A stretch of DNA of 8,343 nt from Verrucomicrobiota bacterium (GCA_027620105.1 JAQCIA010000076.1:1-8343); one strand, 5' to 3'. Counted from the stretch's first letter, positions 1 to 5,796 are shown. Notes: a model not told the origin generated them from the sequence alone. Translations and numbers: made by a program.

Positions 1-21
1 CCTTATCAGTTTTCTTCACAT

Positions 22-1392
22 TCAACGGTAGTGCGCGGCCGCCCCCGCGTTCCACGGCTGCGCGAGCAACGTGTCGATCAAGCGCTTGGCCTGCTCGAAC
101 GACCGCGTGCGCGGATCGTCCATCAGCATCAGGACGAGCGTCTTCCGGTCCCGGTTCATATACGCGTTCAGGATGTTCTCCAACCGGATCAGACGGGGGA
201 GCATCGAGTGATTCATCACGGACGCCGGCAGCCGCCCCACGCGGAGGCCCTGAATGCCGCGTCCGCTGACTACGACCGGAATCTCGACCAGGACGTCGTC
301 CGGAACCCCGCCGAGACAACCGTCATTGGGCACATTGAGCTCCAAAATTGTCTCCTTGTCGTTGACCATGGCGTCCACAATGGAGATGTGTTGTTCGCCG
401 CTGCTCTGGAGAGGGTGCTTCTCGATGAGGGCGGCCGTCGGCTGTTTGGCCAGTTGCACCAACTCTTGATGAAGCACGACTTTGTCTTGCAGGTATCGGT
501 TCCACTGGAGCTCGCAATCGAAGCCGCCGGGCGCATCCTTTCTGAAGAAAAGACCGCTGTTGCCGTACCAACGCTCCTTCGCCTTCTGGTCGGTATGATG
601 CCACCAGGGACCGGCACAGCGAACGGCGTCGCCAATGGGAAACAACCCGTACATGCGGTAGGTGTCAACCGCGCCCGGCGACATCCCTTCGGGGAACTCC
701 CCGCTGCTCCAGACCTTCTCGGACTGCTCCTCGATCCACCGGTCGATCAACGGGTAGGCATCCTGGCCCTTGTACCGGAAGTGGGTCAACCATGTGAAAT
801 GATTGAACCCGACAATCTGGAAGCGGACGTCGGCCACATTCAATCCGAGCGTCTCGGCCACCACCTGGTAGCCGAAATGGCCGTGACACACGCCCACGGC
901 CTTAACCTTGGTGTGGCGCGTGACGATGTTGGTCCCTTCGAACACCGGATTGGCGGTCTGGATGAGCAAGGCGTTCGGGCAGATCCGCTCCATATCCGCC
1001 GCCAGGTCCATCAGGAACTTCAACTGGTGATAGGCGCCCACCCCGCCGTAGTAGCAGGACACGCGATCGCCGATTCCCCGATAGTACCCGTGCTCCTCTG
1101 CGATCTTTCGCTCGGCTTCCAGTGGGTCATACCCGCCAACCTTCACGGCGCAGATGACGAAGTCGGCGCCTTCCAGCCCATTCTTCCGATCCACCGTCGC
1201 CGCGAAGGAGATGTCCGCCTTGAAGGCATCGCAATATCGCGTGGCCAGTCCTTCGGCGATCGCCAGCCGCTCCGCATCGATATCCACCAGCGTGACCCGG
1301 CTGCCCCAAAGACTCTTCGTAAGAATGAGATCCTTCAGCAGAGCCAGTGAAAACGATGCGCTTCCCGCCCCAATCAACACGATGCTTGCCAT
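22..1392 (-). CDS. GH4-family glycosidase (NAD- and metal-dependent; uronidase/alpha-glucosidase type)
   Basis: Predicted cytoplasmic glycoside hydrolase family 4 enzyme of 456 residues, within the family's usual 430-480. GH4 enzymes bind NAD and a divalent metal and cleave glycosides by a redox-elimination route. The N-terminus has a Rossmann nucleotide-binding start (IGAGSASF, residues 7-14) and an acidic end of the second strand (VDID, 36-39). The family asparagine-proline (N148-P149) is followed by C169-H170-G171-H172 and N197-H198, the expected metal ligands being Cys169 and His198. The CHGx form is, from my knowledge of the family, more usual in uronidases than in alpha-galactosidases (CHSV) or phospho-glycosidases (CNxP), so alpha-glucuronidase or alpha-galacturonidase activity is the best guess; alpha-glucosidase remains possible. 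The ATG is preceded by a GGAG ribosome-binding site (1401-1404) 8 nt away, which supports this start. No transporter or regulator lies beside it, so its pathway cannot be read from context. Confidence 0.93.
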   Translation of the reverse strand: MASIVLIGAGSASFSLALLKDLILTKSLWGSRVTLVDIDAERLAIAEGLATRYCDAFKADISFAATVDRKNGLEGADFVICAVKVGGYDPLEAERKIAEEHGYYRGIGDRVSCYYGGVGAYHQLKFLMDLAADMERICPNALLIQTANPVFEGTNIVTRHTKVKAVGVCHGHFGYQVVAETLGLNVADVRFQIVGFNHFTWLTHFRYKGQDAYPLIDRWIEEQSEKVWSSGEFPEGMSPGAVDTYRMYGLFPIGDAVRCAGPWWHHTDQKAKERWYGNSGLFFRKDAPGGFDCELQWNRYLQDKVVLHQELVQLAKQPTAALIEKHPLQSSGEQHISIVDAMVNDKETILELNVPNDGCLGGVPDDVLVEIPVVVSGRGIQGLRVGRLPASVMNHSMLPRLIRLENILNAYMNRDRKTLVLMLMDDPRTRSFEQAKRLIDTLLAQPWNAGAAAHYR

Positions 1393-1444
1393 GATCCAGT
1401 CTCCGCCAGTTTTGCTGTTTTGTTTGCCCTTAGCAGGGATTAAA

Positions 1445-1465
1445 GAAGGGGTCAGGGATGGACGC
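1445..1465 (+). repeat. 21-bp dispersed direct repeat, copy 1
   Basis: Identical over 21 bp to 3703-3723, in the same orientation; the core is GGGGTCAGGGATGGACGC. It lies 52 bp upstream of the GH4 start codon. The GGGGTCAG core also occurs, read on the minus strand, in the terminal repeat at 2007-2029. Repeats with this core commonly flank RAYT/IS200-like genes, so I infer that it is the scar or end of a mobile element. A shared regulatory site is the alternative. Confidence 0.85.
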
Positions 1466-1494
1466 GGGACATTTTAGCCCACATCTTGCAGTTG

Positions 1495-1510
1495 AGCTTT
1501 TCTGAAAGCT
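1495..1510. other. Small perfect hairpin
   Basis: AGCTTT (1495-1500), loop TCTG, AAAGCT (1505-1510). The 6-bp stem is AT-rich and not followed by a T-run, so it is not a convincing terminator. It is followed by a second inverted repeat at 1515-1570. Confidence 0.4.
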
Positions 1511-1514
1511 ATAA

Positions 1515-1570
1515 GTGCTTCACTGTACCGTCGTTATGAAAGACAAGAGGAGCCCAAACAAGTGAAGCAC
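1515..1570. repeat. 10-bp perfect inverted repeat with 36-bp spacer
   Basis: GTGCTTCACT (1515-1524) and AGTGAAGCAC (1561-1570) are exact reverse complements. A further GTACC/GGTAC pair lies close by but is not in register for one simple stem. The role is unknown. It may be a structured RNA, an operator or the ends of a small decayed element. Confidence 0.45.
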
Positions 1571-1622
1571 GAAACAGATGGTACGCGAGCGGATCGAGTT
1601 GGGCAAGTTCAGATCGCACATG

Positions 1623-1646
1623 GGCGGAGGGGCGGAGGGGCGGAGG
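1623..1646 (+). repeat. Tandem repeat, GGCGGAGG x 3
   Basis: Three exact head-to-tail copies of GGCGGAGG, immediately followed by the left inverted repeat of the transposase-remnant segment. It is a simple-sequence repeat that may vary by slippage. No gene reads through it convincingly. Confidence 0.8.
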
Positions 1647-1667
1647 GGGCAGCCTTCCACTTTCCAC
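1645..1667 (+). repeat. Left REP-like inverted repeat of remnant element
   Basis: It matches the reverse complement of 2007-2029 at 21 of 23 positions (shared core CAGCCTTCC and CTTTCCAC). A 7-bp tandem (TTCCACT twice, 1655-1668) lies at its inner end. Together with the right copy it bounds a 385-bp segment. Confidence 0.7.
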
Positions 1668-1709
1668 TTTTGGGCGTGCGCGGCATGCTGTGACATGGTG
1701 TGACTGGGC

Positions 1710-2007
1710 ATGGTGCGCCCGTTGCGTCAGTTGGTCGCGGATGGCTACCGCTGGTTTGTGAAGTCCCGCCTGACGCAGGGGGTCGATCCGACGCGGCACG
1801 AGCAGCTGCGGGATGTTCTGGCCATCGGCAGCGCCGCGTTCGCGCGCCAGGTGCGCGAACTGGCGGGAGCGGAGGCCGCGGGCACCACTCAGCGGCGCGC
1901 GTTGCGGCGGCGCGGGCGCGAGGCGATGGGAGCCGAACGTGGCCGAGCACCCGCAAATGCGGGAGCATCAAAAAGCGGTCGTGCGCTTACTGGAACCATC
2001 CGTATAG
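1710..2007 (+). pseudogene. Decayed transposase C-terminus (RAYT/IS200-like), frameshifted
   Basis: The plus frame starting at 1710 reads YRWFVKSRLTQG, then an LRDVLAIGSAAFARQVREL segment. The aromatic 'Y-x-x-F-V' and 'LG-x-x-x-F-x-x-x-V-R' spacing resembles the C-terminal region of REP-associated tyrosine transposases. By about 1930 the plausible reading has moved to the frame that ends AEHPQMREHQKAVVRLLEPSV with TAG at 2005-2007, implying at least one frameshift. The N-terminal catalytic part (HUH and Tyr) is absent, so it cannot be active. The stop codon abuts the right inverted repeat, as is usual when a transposase gene is bounded by its own repeats. The family assignment rests on weak C-terminal similarity. 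Another transposase type, or no gene at all, is possible. Confidence 0.4.
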
Positions 2008-2029
2008 TGGAAAGCGGAAGGCTGACCCC
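2007..2029 (-). repeat. Right REP-like inverted repeat of remnant element
   Basis: Reverse-complement partner of 1645-1667 (21 of 23 positions). Read on the minus strand it begins with GGGGTCAG, the same core as the 21-bp repeat at 1445 and 3703, which suggests that one repeat family seeded all these sites. Confidence 0.7.
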
Positions 2030-2123
2030 TCATGCTCGGCGCCACATCGGGATGGTCGGGACCGAGGGCCTTCTCATTGATCGCCACCGCCGGCCTCGGC
2101 GGGGATGCTTGGGACTGCGTCTC

Positions 2124-2888
2124 TCATGGTAGCGCGCTGGCCATCGCCTTCCCTAGTCTTTGCGTCAACGATGGGAGCGCTTCATCAAGATCCACTCGAC
2201 TATTCTTGGTGACCGCAGCGGCACGGTTAGCGTAGAAGACAAGGATGTCCTCTGTCGTGACTTGCTGCACATCCACACTCAGGGTCCCCGTTGCGCTCCC
2301 TTTGCTTGAGCTCCCACCGCGCGTCGCCCCGTCGCCGCTTTCGCCCTGTGTCTGAGTCCCGCGGTTGCTTACCTCGCGCGTAATCGTTCCTTTCGGCACT
2401 CGCTCGCCAGCGACGATGTCCACGACCATCGAAACGTCGCCTGATGACACTTGTTGGGCAAAAGACCTGCTTGCCGCTTGTGAGTTCGCCGGGCTCTGCC
2501 CCGTTCTGCTTGATGCAGGCGCGCCAACTGATCCTCCCGTTGCAACAGCCCCCAAGTCGGGCAAACGCCCCTTGTTGACGTGCCGAACATCAACGTTTAG
2601 GTAGTACCAGGCGTCTTCCAGATTCTGCGTCACCCTATAGCCGCGTGCCTTCAAATCAGAGGCGATGACCGCTTGGAGTGGTACCTCGATACCCGCACTA
2701 TTGCGCACCCGAAGGTATACGCACATCTTATCCTGCCCCACTGGGCGCAGGATGGGCTGTGTCACAAGCCATCTCACGGACGTATAATTGTCAATCTCGT
2801 CGCGCGTAAGCGGACGACTATTCTGGCTCGTGGTCTGGCATCCACACAGCACAACCGCCAGCAAACCTGCATGTAATAATTGTTTCAT
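2124..2888 (-). CDS. TraT-like outer-membrane lipoprotein
   Basis: Predicted 254-residue lipoprotein. A lipoprotein signal peptide (residues 1-16) ends in a lipobox (L14-C15-G16) before C17. The body follows the TraT (complement resistance/surface exclusion) pattern: an 'L-x-x-V-x-x-x-x-VYLRVRNS' strand region near 56-64, a DLKARGYRVT segment at 78-87, AWYYLNVDV at 93-101, VSMVVDI at 152-158, and a C-terminal block ending DEALPSLTQRLGKAMA. Plasmid TraT is of similar length. Oddly, the glycine-rich hydrophobic stretch of plasmid TraT, near the middle, is replaced here by a Ser/Gln/Ala-rich hydrophilic one (about 115-148). I chose the ATG at 2888 because it gives a short, standard signal peptide and has AGGAG just upstream. 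An in-frame ATG at 2945 would add 19 residues and overlap the upstream stop. No conjugation genes are nearby, so surface exclusion is not implied. Confidence 0.82.
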   Translation of the reverse strand: MKQLLHAGLLAVVLCGCQTTSQNSRPLTRDEIDNYTSVRWLVTQPILRPVGQDKMCVYLRVRNSAGIEVPLQAVIASDLKARGYRVTQNLEDAWYYLNVDVRHVNKGRLPDLGAVATGGSVGAPASSRTGQSPANSQAASRSFAQQVSSGDVSMVVDIVAGERVPKGTITREVSNRGTQTQGESGDGATRGGSSSKGSATGTLSVDVQQVTTEDILVFYANRAAAVTKNSRVDLDEALPSLTQRLGKAMASALP

Positions 2889-2941
2889 CTTCTCCTGTCC
2901 GTTCCCTGCGAAGCCTTGCCTGTCCCTTGCTGATCGGGAAC

Positions 2942-3598
2942 TCATCTGTTCTCAATGATGACCTTCTGCGGAGCACCAGGTAAACCCTTCAGCTTCACAG
3001 TCATCGTCATGCCCGACAATCCAACACTCACATCGTTCATCGTGCCGGCGGGTTGGTACGCCTCGCCGTGTTCCCAGTCGTGATTCACGAGAACCGCCCG
3101 TTGGCGTGAAGCATCATCGAAGTAGATCGTATTTCCGTCCTCGGATAGTCGAACATCATAGTGGGTGGCAACCGTCTGCATCCCGCGCCCGCGGAAGGCG
3201 ACGGACTTTGTCTCGCCCTTAACCAGATCGAACGAGACTGGCTCGTAGGGGTAACGCTTCCCGCTGTACTGAAGAGAACCGCCCTGAACAACGACATTCA
3301 CGACATCCCCATAACGCGCATTTACGTAAGCTTGGCGCGCTGACTCCGCCGCAGCAACCGCCTGCGCCTGAGCAAGCCGCTGCTGCTCCATCTGGCGCGC
3401 CTCTCGCTGCTGACGAGCCTGAGCATCAATGGCGTACTGTTGCGACTGTAACTCCGCCTGCTTCTCCGTTGGCAATGAATTCCACTGGTCAGCCGTGAGG
3501 CCCATCGGGTACGGCGTCACACAGCCAGCAAGAAAGCATGAGAAGAGAATAGCCAGACCAGATTGCTTGATCGTAGAACCTTTCACAGGCGCCTTCAT
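2942..3598 (-). CDS. Predicted lipoprotein with N-terminal coiled coil, function unknown
   Basis: 218-residue predicted lipoprotein. The signal peptide (1-25) ends in L23-A24-G25 before C26. After a short linker, residues about 45-92 are rich in Gln, Ala, Arg and Glu and look like a coiled coil or long helix (KQAELQSQQ, ARQMEQQRLAQAQA). Residues 97-218 look beta-rich, with YGDVVNVVVQGG near 97-108, KRYPYEP at 114-120 and a basic end (KVIIENR). I do not recognise the family. I chose the ATG at 3598 because it puts the positive n-region directly before the hydrophobic core; an upstream ATG at 3673 would place 25 extra residues in front. The ribosome-binding site is weak (a GAG about 10 nt upstream). 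It is the first gene of a probable two-gene unit with the TraT-like gene, whose ATG lies 53 bp beyond this stop. A TTGACA (minus strand, 3681-3676) is a possible -35 box but has no good -10. Confidence 0.78.
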   Translation of the reverse strand: MKAPVKGSTIKQSGLAILFSCFLAGCVTPYPMGLTADQWNSLPTEKQAELQSQQYAIDAQARQQREARQMEQQRLAQAQAVAAAESARQAYVNARYGDVVNVVVQGGSLQYSGKRYPYEPVSFDLVKGETKSVAFRGRGMQTVATHYDVRLSEDGNTIYFDDASRQRAVLVNHDWEHGEAYQPAGTMNDVSVGLSGMTMTVKLKGLPGAPQKVIIENR

Positions 3599-3702
3599 CT
3601 TTATTGTCTCAAGCTGCCCGTCGAGCGCTGGCACGCACAAGCAACGCGCCATACCCTCTATCTTGTTTAGCAACTTGTCAAACTCGATAATCGTTGAAGA
3701 AG

Positions 3703-3723
3703 GAAGGGGTCAGGGATGGACGC
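3703..3723 (+). repeat. 21-bp dispersed direct repeat, copy 2
   Basis: Exact copy of 1445-1465. It ends two bases before the left terminal repeat of the MITE-like element (3726) and lies 104 bp upstream of the lipoprotein start at 3598. Both copies sit upstream of minus-strand genes, and both continue into mobile-element debris on the side away from the gene. Confidence 0.85.
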
Positions 3724-3725
3724 TG

Positions 3726-3895
3726 GATTCTGCTGAAAAAGTCCGGCGGTGGGGCACCTGCCCAATTCGGTGAATCGCCCTAGTCTTTCGTCGTCGCCGT
3801 CGTCGTCGAAAACGTTACGGAAATCGAGGACGAAGGACGAGCACGATGCCCGCTGGAGCGCCAGTCCCACGCAAACAGACTTTTTCAGCGGAATC
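3726..3895. mobile_element. 170-bp MITE-like element with 18-bp terminal inverted repeats
   Basis: The left end (3726-3743) and right end (3878-3895) are inverted copies matching at 17 of 18 positions, with the shared core GCTGAAAAAGTC. Termini of this sort, with GACTTTTTCAGC reading outward, are familiar from several DDE-type insertion sequences. The 134-bp interior has a run of CGTCG trinucleotides (about 3787-3808) and no credible coding frame, so the element would be non-autonomous. I could not find a clear target-site duplication; only a single G is shared by the two flanks. The alternative is a hairpin-forming repeat unrelated to transposition. Confidence 0.6.
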
Positions 3896-3912
3896 GAGAA
3901 TTGAGTTTGCGG

Positions 3913-4125
3913 TTATTCACTTGCCCTTGCCTTGGCCCGCGCCCTCCGGTCAGCACTGAGATCCGCTTCCGCCTGCTCGTCACGTTCGGACAGCCGGTCG
4001 AAAAAGCGCTCGTGATCTGCGTCGTCCTTGAACAGGAACGTCTTCTCCTTTCGCCAATCGCCCACCATCCGACAGGTGACGTGGTAGATCGCGCCAGGAA
4101 ACTCAACTCGCAGACGTCTCGCAAT
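3913..4125 (-). pseudogene. REP-associated tyrosine transposase (RAYT, Y1_Tnp) N-terminal remnant
   Basis: Residues from ARRLRVEFPGAIYHVTCR through KTFLFKDDADHERFFDRL match the N-terminal 45-50 residues typical of RAYT/IS200-like transposases, single-strand DNA nucleases that move or process REP-type repeats. The residue aligning with the usual initiator Met is ATT (4123-4125), so the start codon appears lost. After SERDEQ, where the family should continue to the His-hydrophobic-His metal site, the frame runs into a basic tail (DRRARAKAR) and stops at TAA 3913-3915. The HUH and catalytic Tyr motifs are missing. The basic tail could be the original C-terminus joined by internal deletion (inference). 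The product, if any, is inactive as a transposase. Confidence 0.75.
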
Positions 4126-4138
4126 GCCTGCACGATGT

Positions 4139-4291
4139 CTACCGGAGATTCTGCGACCACGGATGGTTGTGCTGAATCCCGCGCGCGCGTTCATACCGCT
4201 TCTCATCAAGCCCTGGCTTCAGTTCGTTCAAGACCGCCATCGCAGCACCCAGCATGTGCTCGCTCAACGCCTCATGCAGCAACTTCCCCAT
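4139..4291 (-). pseudogene. GxxExxY-family protein, N-terminal fragment
   Basis: A 50-codon frame begins MGKLLHEALSEHMLGAAMAV and continues with LNELKPGLDEKRYERA. It contains the signature G27-x-x-E30-x-x-Y33 and the preceding 'GAA-x-x-V-x-x-E-L-x-P' helix of the GxxExxY (PDDEXK_3-like) family. Intact members are about 120-130 residues and go on to a PD-(D/E)xK-like core, which is absent here. Similarity stops after residue 36 and the frame ends at TAG 4139-4141. Only 13 bp separate it from the transposase remnant, so insertion of that element probably cut this gene. No ribosome-binding site is evident before ATG 4291. Whether the rest of the gene survives beyond the remnant cannot be seen. 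Confidence 0.65.
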
Positions 4292-4441
4292 ATCCGTGGT
4301 CAACGCCTACGCGCACCTTCAGGACGCTTCCGCTTGGGGGTGCTTGAGCCAATCAGCCACTCCAGTATTTTCAATGGGCTGCTAGATGCCCACAAGTGCG
4401 GCTGGACTTTGGGCGTTGTTTTGCTTTGATGGCGGCCTCAG

Positions 4442-5329
4442 ATGAACGCACCAACGAATTTGCCTGTTTATCCCGCCCCGCCCCCGACCACGGAACCCAC
4501 GGCCGGCACGCTGCGCGAACGTATCTGGCGGACTGTCTTCCACTCGGATAGACCCGCCGGAAGGGTGTTCGATGTGGTGCTGCTCTGGCTGATCGGGATT
4601 AGCGTGCTGGTGGTGGCGCTGGAGAGTGTCGAGTCGCTCCGCACCGCCTATGGCCAGGTCTTCAGGATCGTCGAGTGGGCGTTTACCATCGTGTTCACCA
4701 TCGAATACCTGGTCCGCCTCTGGGTGGTGCGCCGGCCGTTGCGTTACGCCACCAGCTTCTTTGGCATCGTCGATCTGCTCGCGTTCGCGCCAACCTATCT
4801 GGAACTGTTCGTGGCGGGTTCGCATTACATGATGATTCTCCGGGTGCTGCGCCTGCTGCGGATGTTCCGCGTGCTGAAGATGGCGCATCACATCAGCGAG
4901 GCGGGCGTGCTCATGAACGCCCTGATGGCCAGTCGCGCGAAGATCTCCGTTTTTCTTTTCAGCGTGCTGGCCCTCGTCTGCGTGGAGGGCACGGTGATGT
5001 ATCTGATCGAACACCCGGGGAACCCCAGCTTCGCCAACATTCCGACCTCCATCTACTGGGCCATCGTCACCATCACCACCGTCGGCTATGGCGACGTAAC
5101 GCCCATCACGGTGCTCGGTAAAATGATGGCTTCCATTGTCATGCTGACCGGGTTCGCCATCCTGGCGGTGCCGACCGGCATCGTCAGCGCGGAACTCGGG
5201 CGTGAGATTTCCCGGCAGCGCCGCGCTGGCTTTCGTTGCCCGAAGTGCGGCTGGGACGAGCACGAGACGCGCGCGCGGCACTGCCACCAGTGCGGCTTAC
5301 AGCTGCCCGCTCCACCTGCGGGGAATTGA
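4442..5329 (+). CDS. Voltage-gated potassium channel with C-terminal zinc ribbon
   Basis: 295-residue inner-membrane channel of the six-helix Ion_trans type. Approximate helices: S1 43-60, S2 75-97, S3 103-122, S4 131-147, S5 166-188, pore helix 202-212, S6 224-252. S4 carries a positive charge every third residue (R134, R137, R140, R143, K146), the voltage-sensor pattern. The K+ selectivity filter TVGYGD is at 213-218. After S6 a basic linker (GREISRQRRAG) leads to a four-cysteine zinc ribbon: C266-x2-C269, C281-x2-C284 (FRCPKCG and CHQCG). The start is bounded by an in-frame TGA at 4427-4429, so ATG 4442 is the most upstream ATG, but no Shine-Dalgarno sequence precedes it. Family members conduct K+ and set membrane potential. 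The zinc ribbon suggests a cytoplasmic regulatory or assembly domain (inference). It stands alone, with no regulator or partner gene adjacent. Confidence 0.93.
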   Translation: MNAPTNLPVYPAPPPTTEPTAGTLRERIWRTVFHSDRPAGRVFDVVLLWLIGISVLVVALESVESLRTAYGQVFRIVEWAFTIVFTIEYLVRLWVVRRPLRYATSFFGIVDLLAFAPTYLELFVAGSHYMMILRVLRLLRMFRVLKMAHHISEAGVLMNALMASRAKISVFLFSVLALVCVEGTVMYLIEHPGNPSFANIPTSIYWAIVTITTVGYGDVTPITVLGKMMASIVMLTGFAILAVPTGIVSAELGREISRQRRAGFRCPKCGWDEHETRARHCHQCGLQLPAPPAGN

Positions 5330-5368
5330 GCTGAACGCCCCGAATGATGGATGCCCATTGGGGAGGCG

Positions 5369-5384
5369 TCAGGGTCAGCCCTGA
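5369..5384 (+). other. Stem-loop downstream of channel gene
   Basis: TCAGGG (5369-5374), loop TCAG, CCCTGA (5379-5384), 40 bp after the channel stop codon. It is a perfect 6-bp GC-rich stem with a tetraloop but lacks a T-run. It may stabilise the 3' end of the transcript or act as a weak terminator. Its GGGTCAG resembles the repeat cores elsewhere in the window, so a REP-like unit is also possible. Confidence 0.4.
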
Positions 5385-5423
5385 ATGGCGCTTACTTAAG
5401 CCTGCGGCTCGCGGGACGCTCGC

Positions 5424-5454
5424 CCTGCAAAGTATCTCCAACGGCCCTTGCAGG
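5424..5454 (+). other. Stem-loop, 7-bp stem
   Basis: CCTGCAA (5424-5430) pairs perfectly with TTGCAGG (5448-5454) across a 17-nt loop. No T-run follows. The role is unknown. Confidence 0.35.
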
Positions 5455-5765
5455 AGAACGGCAGGGGCCTCCCCTTGACAACTGATATTTCCATGTGAGA
5501 GGTCGTTGGCAAAACATTGCGCGGGATGGCGGCACGATGCAAAGAGAGGCTCCTTGGGCGCGGGCAGGCCAGGGCCTCCGAACGTGATCCCCCCCGCGGG
5601 CATGATAGGACATGGCCGTTGTGTGCCTTGCGGGTGAGGGCAACGGGAATCAGAGCGCACATCGGTCTCGATTTCATGAGGATCGGCACGGCGAGTCACC
5701 TTTTCACCCCTCTGCGCATCCGCCCTTCATCCCTCTATGGCTTATGTTTTCATCCCTCCTGCTGC

Positions 5766-5796
5766 TTGACATTTGCCCCCCTATCAGCTCTATTGT
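5766..5796 (+). promoter_or_regulatory. Candidate promoter for the ATPase gene
   Basis: A perfect -35 hexamer TTGACA (5766-5771) and a -10-like TATTGT (5791-5796, 4 of 6 consensus bases) are separated by 19 bp, slightly long. Initiation about 5-7 bp further would fall at or next to ATG 5801. This fits the absence of a Shine-Dalgarno sequence and would give a leaderless transcript. It rests on pattern only. Confidence 0.35.

Larger units (their letters stand above)
1393..2123. other. Intergenic region with repeats and mobile-element debris
   Basis: About 730 bp between the GH4 start and the end of the TraT-like gene, both on the minus strand. No intact gene is seen. The open frames here lack ribosome-binding sites and recognisable domains. 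The part next to GH4 must hold the GH4 promoter on the minus strand, but I see no good -35/-10 pair. The rest holds the 21-bp repeat, two small inverted repeats, a GGCGGAGG tandem array and an inverted-repeat-bounded transposase remnant, each listed separately. Confidence 0.7.

Noticed and set aside
31..1350. Long plus-strand open frame opposite the GH4 gene (439 codons)
   Set aside because: Antisense shadow of a strongly supported GH4 gene in GC-rich DNA; composition is His/Arg/Leu-rich with no domain.
1509..1799. Minus-strand 96-codon frame in the GH4-upstream spacer
   Set aside because: Runs across the tandem repeat and inverted repeat, has no ribosome-binding site and no recognisable domain.
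2151..2161. CCCTAGTCTTT shared with the MITE-like interior near 3779
   Set aside because: Only 11 bp shared, with no surrounding similarity, and one copy lies within the TraT-like coding sequence; treated as chance.
4382..5287. Minus-strand 301-codon frame opposite the K+ channel
   Set aside because: His/Gln/Asp-rich antisense frame over a gene with unmistakable channel motifs; no independent support.
5184..5699. Minus-strand 171-codon frame spanning the channel end and the intergenic region
   Set aside because: No ribosome-binding site or domain; largely antisense to the zinc-ribbon coding part and otherwise low-information.
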